Source of the DNA: an uncultured Eubacteriales bacterium
GTDB taxonomy: Bacteria; Bacillota; Clostridia; Oscillospirales; CAG-272
DNA length: 8,698 nucleotides
NCBI GenBank assembly: GCA_900321265.1
Contig: ONVJ01000214.1
Span: 1-8,698, forward strand
Direction: 5' to 3'
Made by a program: the position numbers and the translations under genes. Positions 1 through 6,531 of this stretch are shown piece by piece. Within the stretch, counting starts at the first letter, position 1. Every line of letters begins with the position of its first letter. Below the pieces are notes generated by a model that saw only the letters and a program-made list of their open reading frames with translations, was not told where the DNA came from and made no database searches.

Positions 1-1007
1 AACCGCCAGAGGCGCGCCCTGTCTTCCTCCGAGGCGTATCCTATGCCTACTCTCGGAAGAGCCTCGATCTCATCCTGCGCGGCAGGGACGCCGGGCAGCT
101 CGAGCCATATCTCGTCCGAGAGGATCAGATCCGAGCCGTTGAGCCTCCGGTCGATCCCGAGGAATGAGGTGAGCTTTCCGGGACCGTCGCCGAGGGAGGC
201 GGGAAGGTCTCCGTCGGGCAGTATCCCCCTGATCAGGACCGCCTCGGGCTCTCCCTTCGGTCCCGAAACTATATTGAGCATATTGTGCAGTCCGTAGCAG
301 AGATAGACGTATAGGGTGCCTCCCCGCGACCACATGACGCGGTTGCGGTCGGTCATGCCCTTCGAGGCGTGGCAGGCGGTGTCATCTGTCCCGAGATAGC
401 ATTCTGTCTCGGTTATGACGCCCGACGTCAGCTGCCCGGTCTCCCTGTTCCTTCTGACAAGCCTGCAGCCGATCAGGGCCGGAGCCAGAGTGTCGGCGTG
501 CTGCAGGAAGAATTCCCTTGACTGCCTGCGGGATACGCCCGCCTTCCTCCGCCCGGCGAAAAAGGCGTCGAGCAGACCGCGGCAGGCCTCGACCGAGACT
601 CCTCCCGTCAGGGCCGGACCGCCGGTCCCGGTGGCGTCGGGCAGCGAAAACCGCCCGCCGAAAGCGCCCGCAGACGGATCGGGAGCACCGTATACCACTC
701 TTTCGATCCTCGACTGGCAGATCGCGCCGGCGCACATGGGACAGGGCTCGAGGGTAACGTAGAGAGCGCAGCCGTCAAGGCGCCAGTCGCCGGTCGATTC
801 TGCCGCCTCGCGCAGCGCCGCGATCTCGGCGTGTCCGGCGGGATCCTTACGGGATTCCCTCCGGTTGATCCCCCGTCCGATTATCATTCCGTCCTTCACG
901 ACGACGGCGCCGACGGGTATCTCGCCCGCCTCCTGCGAATCCGAGGCAAGCTTCAGGGCCTCCGCCATGAAGACCTGATCCTTTGCCGGGTCGAACTTCG
1001 CCTTCAT
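1..1007 (-). CDS. TadA tRNA adenosine deaminase fused to AAG/MPG DNA-3-methyladenine glycosylase (C-terminus cut by window edge)
   Basis: One uninterrupted frame of 335 codons runs off the left edge. Residues 1 to about 153 are a TadA-type deaminase, which in the family converts A34 to inosine in tRNA-Arg(ACG). It has zinc ligand H59 and proton-shuttle E61 in an HAE motif, then ligands C89 and C92 in the family signature LEPCPMCAGA. After a linker of about eight residues, residues 162-335 are an alkyladenine DNA glycosylase. Compared from memory with human AAG, E202 matches catalytic E125, and Y204, H213, Y235, Y238, N245 and R260 match Y127, H136, Y159, Y162, N169 and R182. The last visible residues (RVGIGYAS...LWR) are the usual C-terminal motif of the glycosylase, so little is missing. 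The ATG overlaps the upstream CPBP stop (ATGA) and has no clear Shine-Dalgarno, suggesting translational coupling. A start at codon 14 is possible, but residues 1-13 align with the TadA N-terminus. No stop or frame change lies at the junction. Domain calls are secure; the combined role is unknown. Confidence 0.93.
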   Translation of the reverse strand, partial: MKAKFDPAKDQVFMAEALKLASDSQEAGEIPVGAVVVKDGMIIGRGINRRESRKDPAGHAEIAALREAAESTGDWRLDGCALYVTLEPCPMCAGAICQSRIERVVYGAPDPSAGAFGGRFSLPDATGTGGPALTGGVSVEACRGLLDAFFAGRRKAGVSRRQSREFFLQHADTLAPALIGCRLVRRNRETGQLTSGVITETECYLGTDDTACHASKGMTDRNRVMWSRGGTLYVYLCYGLHNMLNIVSGPKGEPEAVLIRGILPDGDLPASLGDGPGKLTSFLGIDRRLNGSDLILSDEIWLELPGVPAAQDEIEALPRVGIGYASEEDRARLWR

Positions 1008-2029
1008 GAGTATGAAACAGCCATCAGGACCAGCGCGATCGCCTCGGTCAGCGACAGGCAGGCCCCGACGATCACCGTCGGCGAGAAGAAGAGCTTCACC
1101 CGGTCAGCCGCCGGCGAAAGAAAGCTCCGCCTCACCGGCAGGGCCGGATCCGGTATCCCTCCGGCCGACTCTTTCCCTCTTCCGAGTCTTCCCCCGTTGC
1201 GGAAGACGTACCAGGCGAGGGCGGCAAGTCCCGCCGCGAAGACGGCGGACTCGAAGATGATAAGGACGGTATCGCTACTGAAAGAAACAGAATAATATAT
1301 CTTCTCCTCAATGACCGATATGAAATTGTTAACCAGATGGATACAGAGCGGCGGGAAGATCGAACCGCTTTCGGTATACGCAAGGCCGAGCACAAGCCCC
1401 GCGCAGAAGGTATAGAGATACTGCTGGAAATTTCCGTGCATCAGCGCGAAAAGCAGCGCCGAGCCGACGATCGCAGTCGTCCTTCCGTAGGGGAGCAGAT
1501 TCGACAGTATGCATCCCCGGTAGAGAAATTCCTCGCATACCGCGGGGACAAGTGCCGTTCCGACAAATGCGCAGACGATACCGACCGGAGTCAGGGCCTC
1601 GTCCTCCCTGTAAAGCGGTGAAAAATCGACGAAGGAAACGAACCAGGCATTCAGCGTGGCGGCGGCGAAAACGGTGCCTATGCCCGCGAAGATGAGGAGC
1701 ACCGAATCAAAACCTCCCGCCGGTCTGAGTCTCATCGGTTCTCTCAGCTCTCCCGGAGTGATCAACCGAAACAGCAGTACCGGAAGCATGAAGGAAAGCA
1801 TATACAGAGCCGATTCGACGGTGCTCACGGCGGCGTATTCGCCTTCGGTGAGCGCGAAGGCCCCTCCGTCGGTCAGTATATCGGTGATAAGAGACGGCAG
1901 CGACAGAAGCAGCATCAGAAGCAGCAGATTTGCGATAAACGCTGCTCCGATACTCAGCGTCACCCTTCTCATTTCCTTCTCGGGAGTCATTTCCATACGC
2001 GGTAAAACCTTTCGGAGCAATTGATTCAT
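1004..2029 (-). CDS. CPBP family intramembrane metalloprotease (Abi/CAAX-like)
   Basis: A 341-residue polytopic membrane protein of the CPBP (CAAX protease and bacteriocin-processing/immunity) family, which cleaves substrates within or near the membrane. It has the three family motifs: EExxxR at residues 166-171 (EEFLYR), FxxxH at 194-198 (FALMH), and HxxxN at 231-235 (HLVNN). Hydrophobic segments lie near residues 24-50, 70-90, 108-134, 150-164, 185-197, 205-219, 255-275 and 317-339. The last helix follows a basic, proline-containing stretch (about 276-312), an unusual C-terminal extension beyond the catalytic core. The first ATG is 8 bases from an upstream terminator hairpin and has no good ribosome site. 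Met12 (ATG at 1996) follows AAAGG by 11 bases and could be the true start. Its stop overlaps the start of the TadA-glycosylase gene, so the two are probably cotranscribed. Substrate unknown; members act in bacteriocin self-immunity, protein processing or signalling. Confidence 0.9.
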   Translation of the reverse strand: MNQLLRKVLPRMEMTPEKEMRRVTLSIGAAFIANLLLLMLLLSLPSLITDILTDGGAFALTEGEYAAVSTVESALYMLSFMLPVLLFRLITPGELREPMRLRPAGGFDSVLLIFAGIGTVFAAATLNAWFVSFVDFSPLYREDEALTPVGIVCAFVGTALVPAVCEEFLYRGCILSNLLPYGRTTAIVGSALLFALMHGNFQQYLYTFCAGLVLGLAYTESGSIFPPLCIHLVNNFISVIEEKIYYSVSFSSDTVLIIFESAVFAAGLAALAWYVFRNGGRLGRGKESAGGIPDPALPVRRSFLSPAADRVKLFFSPTVIVGACLSLTEAIALVLMAVSYS

Positions 2030-2037
2030 TAACTCAA

Positions 2038-2078
2038 AAGGGGCTGTTAAAAAAGTCTGACTTTTTTAACAGCCCCTT
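2038..2078 (-). terminator. Perfect 20-bp inverted repeat, intrinsic terminator of the ATPase gene
   Basis: The left arm (2038-2057) and right arm (2059-2078) are exact reverse complements around a single central T at 2058. The arms begin AAGGGGCTG and have an A/T-rich inner half. Read on the minus strand, the GC-rich base of the stem is followed by a short T run (CCCCTTTTGAG), as expected for a factor-independent terminator 16 bases after the ATPase stop. On the plus strand the hairpin is followed by GTAGATC without a T run, so the minus direction is favoured. A weaker inverted repeat, GATCAG-ACG-CTGATC (2082-2096), overlaps the ATPase stop codon just before it. Confidence 0.8.
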
Positions 2079-2094
2079 GTAGATCAGACGCTGA

Positions 2095-3210
2095 TCAGTG
2101 GATTATGCAGCGCTCGGTGTCCTTGTCGAAGAAGTGCATCCTGGAGAGATCGAATGCGATCTTGATGGTATCGCCTGCCCTCGAGGAGGATCTTGAGGAG
2201 ACCTTCGCGACGAGGTTTGTCTCGCCGATAACGACATGCAGATGGATCTCGGCGCCCATAAGCTCGGTGAGATCGACGTATGCGTCACACTGGGCATCTT
2301 CGGGAAGCGAATTGAGGAACATCGGCTCATCGTGGATGGCTTCGGGACGGATGCCGGCGATGACCTCTTCGCCGATATAATCCTTGAGTTCGGGAGCGTT
2401 GGCTTTCTCGGCGGGAAGCTTGAGGGACTTGTCCTCAAACTCGAAGAAGACATCGTCGCCCTTCTTGGCGAGCTTGCCGGTGATGAAGTTCATCTGAGGA
2501 GTTCCTATGAAGCCCGCGACGAAGATGTTGCAGGGGGCGTCGTAAAGAGTCTGAGGAGTATCGACCTGCTGGATGAGACCGTCCTTCATGACGACGATCC
2601 TCGTCGCCATCGTCATAGCCTCGACCTGGTCGTGCGTAACATAGATGAATGTGGTCTGTACGCTTTCGTGAAGCTTTGTGAGCTCGGCTCTCATGCTCGC
2701 ACGCAGCTTGGCGTCGAGGTTGGAGAGAGGCTCGTCAAGCAGGAAGACCATCGGCTTGCGGACGATGGCGCGTCCCAGAGCGACACGCTGTTTCTGACCG
2801 CCGGACAGAGCCTTCGGCTTTCTGTCGAGCAGGTGGGTGATATCGAGGACGCGGGCGGCCTCTTCAACACGCCTCTTGATCTCCTCCTTCGGGGTCTTGT
2901 TGAGCTTAAGGCCGAAGGCCATGTTCTCAAACACCGTCATGTGAGGATAAAGAGCGTAGTTCTGGAACACCATCGCGATCTTTCTGTCCTTCGGAGCAAC
3001 ATCGTTTACAAGCCTGTCACCTATAAAAAGCTCTCCTTCGGTAATTTCCTCAAGTCCCGCGATCATACGCAGAGTCGTTGTCTTTCCGCATCCGGAAGGG
3101 CCGACCAGAACGAGGAATTCCTTGTCCTTGACATCAAGGTTGAAGTCGGATACGGCGGTCACTCCGCCCGGGTATTTCTTATAAATGTGCTTAAGTGATA
3201 CGCTTGCCAT
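2095..3210 (-). CDS. ugpC: Sugar ABC transporter ATP-binding protein, MalK/MsmK/UgpC type
   Basis: A 371-residue cytoplasmic ATPase that powers carbohydrate importers of the MalFGK type. All nucleotide-binding motifs are present: Walker A GPSGCGKTT at residues 37-45, Q-loop Q83 in VFQNYALYP, signature LSGGQ at 135-139, Walker B ending LLDEP at 157-161, D-loop SNLD at 163-166 and switch H193. The C-terminal third (about 235-371) is the regulatory OB/TOBE-like region with the family phrase GIRPEAI. Length is normal for the family (about 365-375). The start is ATG 3210 because AGGAGG lies 12 bases upstream and MASVSLKHIYKKY is the typical family beginning. A longer frame from a GTG at 3240 would place that ribosome site inside the coding sequence. 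No permease or solute-binding gene is adjacent. In streptococci (MsmK) and Bacillus (MsmX) such lone ATPases serve several sugar importers, and the same is inferred here. Substrate cannot be read from the ATPase. Confidence 0.95.
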   Translation of the reverse strand: MASVSLKHIYKKYPGGVTAVSDFNLDVKDKEFLVLVGPSGCGKTTTLRMIAGLEEITEGELFIGDRLVNDVAPKDRKIAMVFQNYALYPHMTVFENMAFGLKLNKTPKEEIKRRVEEAARVLDITHLLDRKPKALSGGQKQRVALGRAIVRKPMVFLLDEPLSNLDAKLRASMRAELTKLHESVQTTFIYVTHDQVEAMTMATRIVVMKDGLIQQVDTPQTLYDAPCNIFVAGFIGTPQMNFITGKLAKKGDDVFFEFEDKSLKLPAEKANAPELKDYIGEEVIAGIRPEAIHDEPMFLNSLPEDAQCDAYVDLTELMGAEIHLHVVIGETNLVAKVSSRSSSRAGDTIKIAFDLSRMHFFDKDTERCIIH

Positions 3211-3222
3211 GGATTTTATGTT

Positions 3223-3228
3223 CCTCCT
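3223..3228 (-). promoter_or_regulatory. Shine-Dalgarno site fixing the ATPase start
   Basis: AGGAGG on the minus strand, followed by 12 bases and the ATG at 3210. It is the strongest ribosome binding site in the window and excludes the longer in-frame GTG start at 3240, which would contain it. Confidence 0.85.
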
Positions 3229-3279
3229 TAATGATAACACGAACCGAGCGTATCCGGTCCGCCGATTATTTACCTTAAT

Positions 3280-3329
3280 ATTTTATCAAATTTCGGCCGA
3301 AAATGGAAGATGGCATTTTCCCGAAATTT
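3280..3329 (-). promoter_or_regulatory. Candidate promoter with operator-like inverted repeats upstream of the ATPase gene
   Basis: On the minus strand TGATAAAAT gives an extended -10 (hexamer at 3285-3280), with only a weak -35 about 17-18 bases upstream. The spacer contains a perfect 12-base palindrome, TTTCGGCCGAAA (3291-3302). A larger inverted repeat contains it: AAATTTCGGCCGAAAATG (3288-3305) against AAATTTCGGGAAAATG read from the other strand (3329-3314), differing by two bases (CC), with an 8-base spacer. A palindrome between -35 and -10 is a classic repressor position. The repeats are seen directly; promoter and operator roles are inferred. Confidence 0.5.
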
Positions 3330-3339
3330 AGCCTTTACA

Positions 3340-3358
3340 ATTATGCAATTTGCACAAT
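3340..3358. repeat. 19-base pseudo-palindrome in the tex-ATPase intergenic region
   Basis: ATTATGCAA-T-TTGCACAAT is an inverted repeat with nine-base arms and one mismatch. It lies about 55-75 bases upstream of the candidate ATPase -10, a place and shape suiting an activator or repressor dimer. I do not recognise it as the consensus of a named regulator, and chance occurrence in A/T-rich DNA is possible. Confidence 0.35.
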
Positions 3359-3401
3359 AACAAGCCTTGTTTTCGTTTTCGGACAAAAAACGCGGGAAAA
3401 G

Positions 3402-3418
3402 AGTAAACAGGGTTTACT
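3402..3418 (-). terminator. Small hairpin at the tex stop codon, possible weak terminator
   Basis: AGTAAAC-CCT-GTTTACT on the minus strand forms a perfect 7-bp stem with a 3-base loop. It includes the tex stop codon (TAA, 3416-3414) and is followed by CTTTTCCCGCGTTTTTT. The stem is A/T-rich and the T run is interrupted, so termination would be inefficient. It is the only terminator-like structure between tex and the ATPase gene. Confidence 0.4.
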
Positions 3419-5585
3419 GTTCGTCCTCGGTAAAACGCATCGTGAGGGCTATTCTCTTCTTCTGAACGTCGACCGACAGGACCTTCACCCTGACGACGTC
3501 TCCCACAGAGAGGACCTCGGAGGGATGCTTTATGTATTTGTTGCTTATCCTTGAGATATGGACAAGTCCGTCCTGGTGCACGCCGATGTCGACGAAGGCC
3601 CCGAAGTCGATGACGTTTCTCACCGTCCCGGTGAGGACCATCCCCTCCTTCAGCGAGTTGATGTCGAGGATGTCGTCGCGCAGGATCGGGGCGTCGAAGC
3701 TGTCACGGACGTCCCTGCCCGGCTTTTCAAGCTCGCCGACGATGTCCTCAAGCGTCGGCACGCCGACTCCCAGCTCGTCGGACAGCCTCTCCTTTCCCGC
3801 TTCGGCGACCTTCCTGCCGAGCAGCTTCAGTCCGCCCGACCTGATCTCGGCCTCGCTGTATCCGAACTTCGAGAGCAGCTTTCTCGCGGCCCCGTAGGAT
3901 TCGGGGTGCACCGCAGTCTCGTCGAGGCACTCGTCGCCTCCCGACACCCTGAGGAAGCCGGCGCACTGCTCGAAGGCCTTGGCCCCGAGCTTCGGGACCT
4001 TCAGCAACTCCGCCCTCGACGTGAACTCGCCGTTCTCTTCGCGGTATTTCACTATGTTCTTCGCTACTGCCGACGAGATGCCGGATATATATGAAAGGAG
4101 CGAATATGACGCGGTGTTGAGATCGACGCCGACCGAGTTGACGCAGTCCTCGACGACGCCGCGGAGCGACTCGTCAAGCCTCGCCGGCTTCATGTCGTGC
4201 TGATACTGGCCGACGCCGATCGATTTCGGATCGATCTTGACGAGCTCGGCCAGCGGATCCTGCAGACGTCTTGCGATCGACACGGCCGAGCGCTGAGTGA
4301 CGTCGAAATCCGGAAACTCCTCGGCTCCGAGCTTCGACGCCGAGTAGACCGAGGCTCCCGCCTCGCTGACGATGATGTACTTGCAGTGCAGGCCTGCCTC
4401 GCGGATGAGATTCGCGATGAAGATCTCGCTCTCCTTCGAGGCGGTACCGTTGCCGATCGCGATGACGTCGACGCCGTATTTCCTGACGAGGGCGGTCACC
4501 TTCTGTCCGCTCTCCTTTATCCTCTCCTGGGGCTTCGTCGGGTAGATGACGGCGGTGTCGATGACCCGCCCCGTACGGTCGACGATACCGAGCTTGCAGC
4601 CGGTGCGGTAGCCGGGGTCGAACCCCATGACAGTCTTTCCCCTGAGGGGCGGCTGCATGAGCAGATGCTTGAGGTTGTCTCCGAAGACCTTTATCGCCCC
4701 CTCCGACGCCGAGTCGGTGAGGTCGTTCCTGATCTCCCGCTCGACCGACGGAGCGATCAGCCTCTGGTAGCTGTCGGCTATCGCGGCGGCCATATACTCC
4801 TTCGCGGGGCTTGACGGATTGGTAATGAACTTGTTTGAAAGATATGCCTCGATGAGATCGCTGCCCGGATCGACCGAGACCTTGAGGAAGCCCTCTGTCT
4901 CGCCGCGGTTTATCGCTAGGATCCGGTGAGGAAGGATCTTCTTTATCTTTTCGGAGAAATCATAGTAGTTGGAATATACCGAGTCCTCATCCTTCGCCGC
5001 CTTCGAGACAATGAGGCCGTATTCTGTCGTCAGCGTCCTTACCGATTTGCGGCAGGAGGCGTTGTCGGATATATTCTCGGCGATGATGTCCATCGCCCCG
5101 GCAAGCGCGGCGCCGGCATCGGCAACTCCCTTCTCCTCGCTGACATAGTCGGCAGCGATCTCTTCGAGCGGACGGTCATAGGAATCGGGCTGAGACTCGA
5201 TCAGCTCGGCGAGCGGTTCGAGGCCCTTCTCCCTCGCCACCGACGCCCTCGTCTTGCGCTTCGGTCTGAAGGGGCGGTAGATGTCGTCGACCTCGGTGAG
5301 CGTCGACGCCGCGTCGATCGCCGCAGAGATCTCGGGGGTAAGTTTTCCCTGGGCGTCGATGAGCGACTTGACCTCTTCCCTGCGCTTCTCGATCCCGCGC
5401 AGATAGGCGAGCCGGTCGTTGAGATCGCGCAGGACGGTGTCGTCCAGCGAGCCGGTGACCTCCTTGCGGTATCTGGCTATGAAGGGGATGGTGTTGCCCT
5501 CGTCGATGAGCGCGACGGTCTTTGCGACCTGTTCCTCGCCGAGTTTGAATTCCTCGGCCAGGATCTTTTCAACTGATGATGTCAT
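3414..5585 (-). CDS. tex: Tex, S1-domain RNA-binding transcription accessory protein
   Basis: A 723-residue cytoplasmic protein, full length for Tex. Domain order follows the family: helical Tex N-terminal region (about 1-190) with the motif IPFIARYRKE at 33-42 and DDIYRPFRPKRKTRA at 100-114; the YqgF/RNase H-like domain (about 317-445) beginning MGFDPGYRTGCKLGIVD; tandem helix-hairpin-helix region (about 486-550, LLSYISGI and LLKVPKLGAKAFEQ); and a C-terminal S1 RNA-binding domain (646-717, GTVRNVIDFGAFVDIGVHQDG). Known roles are in transcription-associated RNA binding; in Bordetella and Pseudomonas it affects expression of toxins and other genes. The ATG at 5585 gives the canonical Tex N-terminus, although the nearest ribosome site (GGAG, 15 bases upstream) is weak. 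It has its own strong promoter overlapping the previous gene, and GC content is high like its downstream neighbours. Confidence 0.97.
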   Translation of the reverse strand: MTSSVEKILAEEFKLGEEQVAKTVALIDEGNTIPFIARYRKEVTGSLDDTVLRDLNDRLAYLRGIEKRREEVKSLIDAQGKLTPEISAAIDAASTLTEVDDIYRPFRPKRKTRASVAREKGLEPLAELIESQPDSYDRPLEEIAADYVSEEKGVADAGAALAGAMDIIAENISDNASCRKSVRTLTTEYGLIVSKAAKDEDSVYSNYYDFSEKIKKILPHRILAINRGETEGFLKVSVDPGSDLIEAYLSNKFITNPSSPAKEYMAAAIADSYQRLIAPSVEREIRNDLTDSASEGAIKVFGDNLKHLLMQPPLRGKTVMGFDPGYRTGCKLGIVDRTGRVIDTAVIYPTKPQERIKESGQKVTALVRKYGVDVIAIGNGTASKESEIFIANLIREAGLHCKYIIVSEAGASVYSASKLGAEEFPDFDVTQRSAVSIARRLQDPLAELVKIDPKSIGVGQYQHDMKPARLDESLRGVVEDCVNSVGVDLNTASYSLLSYISGISSAVAKNIVKYREENGEFTSRAELLKVPKLGAKAFEQCAGFLRVSGGDECLDETAVHPESYGAARKLLSKFGYSEAEIRSGGLKLLGRKVAEAGKERLSDELGVGVPTLEDIVGELEKPGRDVRDSFDAPILRDDILDINSLKEGMVLTGTVRNVIDFGAFVDIGVHQDGLVHISRISNKYIKHPSEVLSVGDVVRVKVLSVDVQKKRIALTMRFTEDEQ

Positions 5586-5620
5586 TTTAGTGTCTGGCGT
5601 CTCCGGATAAAGAATGTATC

Positions 5621-5646
5621 GCGGCCGTCCGCAGGACGGACTCCGC
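5621..5646 (-). other. GC-rich hairpin in the tex 5' leader
   Basis: On the minus strand GCGG-(AGT)-CCGTCC-TGC-GGACGG-CCGC folds into a ten-pair stem with one 3-base bulge and a 3-base loop. Given the promoter at 5658-5686, the transcript should start near 5650, so this stem would sit at the very 5' end of an about 65-base leader. Such stems often protect mRNA from decay. No T run follows on the minus strand, so it is not a good terminator for the gene before it. It resembles no riboswitch I know. Confidence 0.55.
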
Positions 5647-5657
5647 AGTATTTATTT

Positions 5658-5686
5658 ATTATATCACTTTTTTCCGCCGATGTAAA
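5658..5686 (-). promoter_or_regulatory. Near-consensus sigma-70 promoter for tex
   Basis: On the minus strand TTTACA (5686-5681) is a 5/6 match to the -35. A spacer of exactly 17 bases follows, then TATAAT (5663-5658), a perfect -10 extended by TGA. The -10 shares bases with the stop codon (TAA, 5661-5659) of the upstream exported-protein gene, and the -35 lies within its last codons. The expected start is about 5650. Confidence 0.85.
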
Positions 5687-6531
5687 GATTTTTCGGACGC
5701 GATCGCGCAGAGCAAGCAGGCTCCCGAAGCGAAAAGCAAGCCGACAATCAGGTACGCTTCATCTCCTGTCCCTGCTGCCTCCGGAAGACTTGAAACACAA
5801 TTGTTCTCAAAAAAAGCTCCGCCTTCATTTCCGCTGGCTGTGAGGAATTTCAGATATTCGCTCTCGGTTATTATCCATCCGGAATCGGTTAAGCGCATTT
5901 GTATCGTCAGTCTGTAATACCCGTCTCCGAGTTTCCCGGTATAAAGAACTGCTTTCGCATCATTGCCCTCGACCGTCAATCCTTCAACGAACAGTATCCT
6001 GTCCATTGCCGCATCCTGCTGGTAAACCTGCAGCTGCGACATCCATTCTTTACCGGCTTCATCTGTATATAGCCACGGGATATATCCTCCTCCGGGATTT
6101 TGGCCTTTCAGCCGATCATACAGAATCCATCCGGCAGTATCGCTGTCACAAAACTGAGACAGCCGATCTTTGAGTTCAGATACTTTCCCGTAGAATTGCA
6201 CAGGAGATCCGTTCTCGTTCCACGAAGAATTGATTCTGGCAAAAGGGGCAAAAGGAATGTACTTCACTTCTCCGGTCCCTTCATCAACTATCACACTGCC
6301 TTCGGGCGGTTTGGCATCTTTGTGCCATCGATCCACACCGTCAATATACAGGTTGTAATATGACCAGGCTTGATTGTCGTAGATTTTGATGAATTCGATC
6401 TCGGCGCGCAAATTGTCCGCAAGCGCCATTACTTCTGCCTCTGTCAAATCCGGATCAGCCGCCCGGACAGCCACCGGAAGAATTATAAACAATACTATCA
6501 CAAGACAAATAATTCTAAAAGTATTTTTCAT
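5659..6531 (-). CDS. Exported, C-terminally anchored protein of unknown function (290 aa)
   Basis: I do not recognise the family. Residues 1-24 are a signal peptide (basic start, hydrophobic core, cleavage near VRA-AD). Residues 25 to about 245 form an extracytoplasmic domain: a helical start (DLTEAEVMALADNLRAEIEF), a DEGTGEVKYIPFAP strand-like stretch, and a beta-rich end (about 185-232, alternating YYRLTIQMRL). Residues 259-278 are a membrane helix followed by the basic tail EKSLHRRKKVI. Just before the helix is LPEAAGTGDE (249-258), which looks like a degenerate LPxTG/PxTGD sorting signal; it is not canonical. The protein therefore probably faces outward, held by its C-terminus. The ATG overlaps the preceding stop (ATGA), with GAGG 7 bases upstream, so it belongs to the protease operon. 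Its GC content is intermediate between that operon and tex. Possible roles as partner, inhibitor or substrate of the protease are inference only. Confidence 0.85.
   Translation of the reverse strand: MKNTFRIICLVIVLFIILPVAVRAADPDLTEAEVMALADNLRAEIEFIKIYDNQAWSYYNLYIDGVDRWHKDAKPPEGSVIVDEGTGEVKYIPFAPFARINSSWNENGSPVQFYGKVSELKDRLSQFCDSDTAGWILYDRLKGQNPGGGYIPWLYTDEAGKEWMSQLQVYQQDAAMDRILFVEGLTVEGNDAKAVLYTGKLGDGYYRLTIQMRLTDSGWIITESEYLKFLTASGNEGGAFFENNCVSSLPEAAGTGDEAYLIVGLLFASGACLLCAIASEKSLHRRKKVI

Noticed and set aside
70..735. Minus-strand alternative frames inside the TadA-glycosylase gene
   Set aside because: They are Arg-rich out-of-frame reads of a conserved two-domain coding sequence.
382..1007. 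Separate tadA and mpg genes joined by a sequencing frameshift
   Set aside because: Both domains read in the same frame with no stop, no frame change and a short plausible linker, so a frameshift is not needed; a true fusion fits better.
831..1295. Plus-strand 154-codon frame across the CPBP/TadA junction
   Set aside because: It is antisense to two recognisable proteins, with no domain signal and low-complexity composition.
2236..3198. Plus-strand open frame of 320 codons opposite the sugar ATPase gene
   Set aside because: It lies wholly antisense to a fully conserved ABC ATPase, shows no recognisable motif, and is explained by the GC-rich codon pattern of the real gene.
3361..3400. Possible tandem repeat (CGAAAACGAAAAC on the minus strand)
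   Set aside because: Only two short copies in A-rich DNA; not beyond chance.
3558..5576. Several plus-strand open frames (up to 216 codons) opposite tex
   Set aside because: Rich in Arg, Asp, Val and Leu in the manner of reverse-strand shadows of GC-rich genes; tex is intact over its full length on the other strand.
5621..5646. Intrinsic terminator for the exported-protein operon
   Set aside because: The stem is strong but is followed by GATACATTC rather than a T run on the minus strand; it lies downstream of the tex promoter and fits a leader hairpin better.
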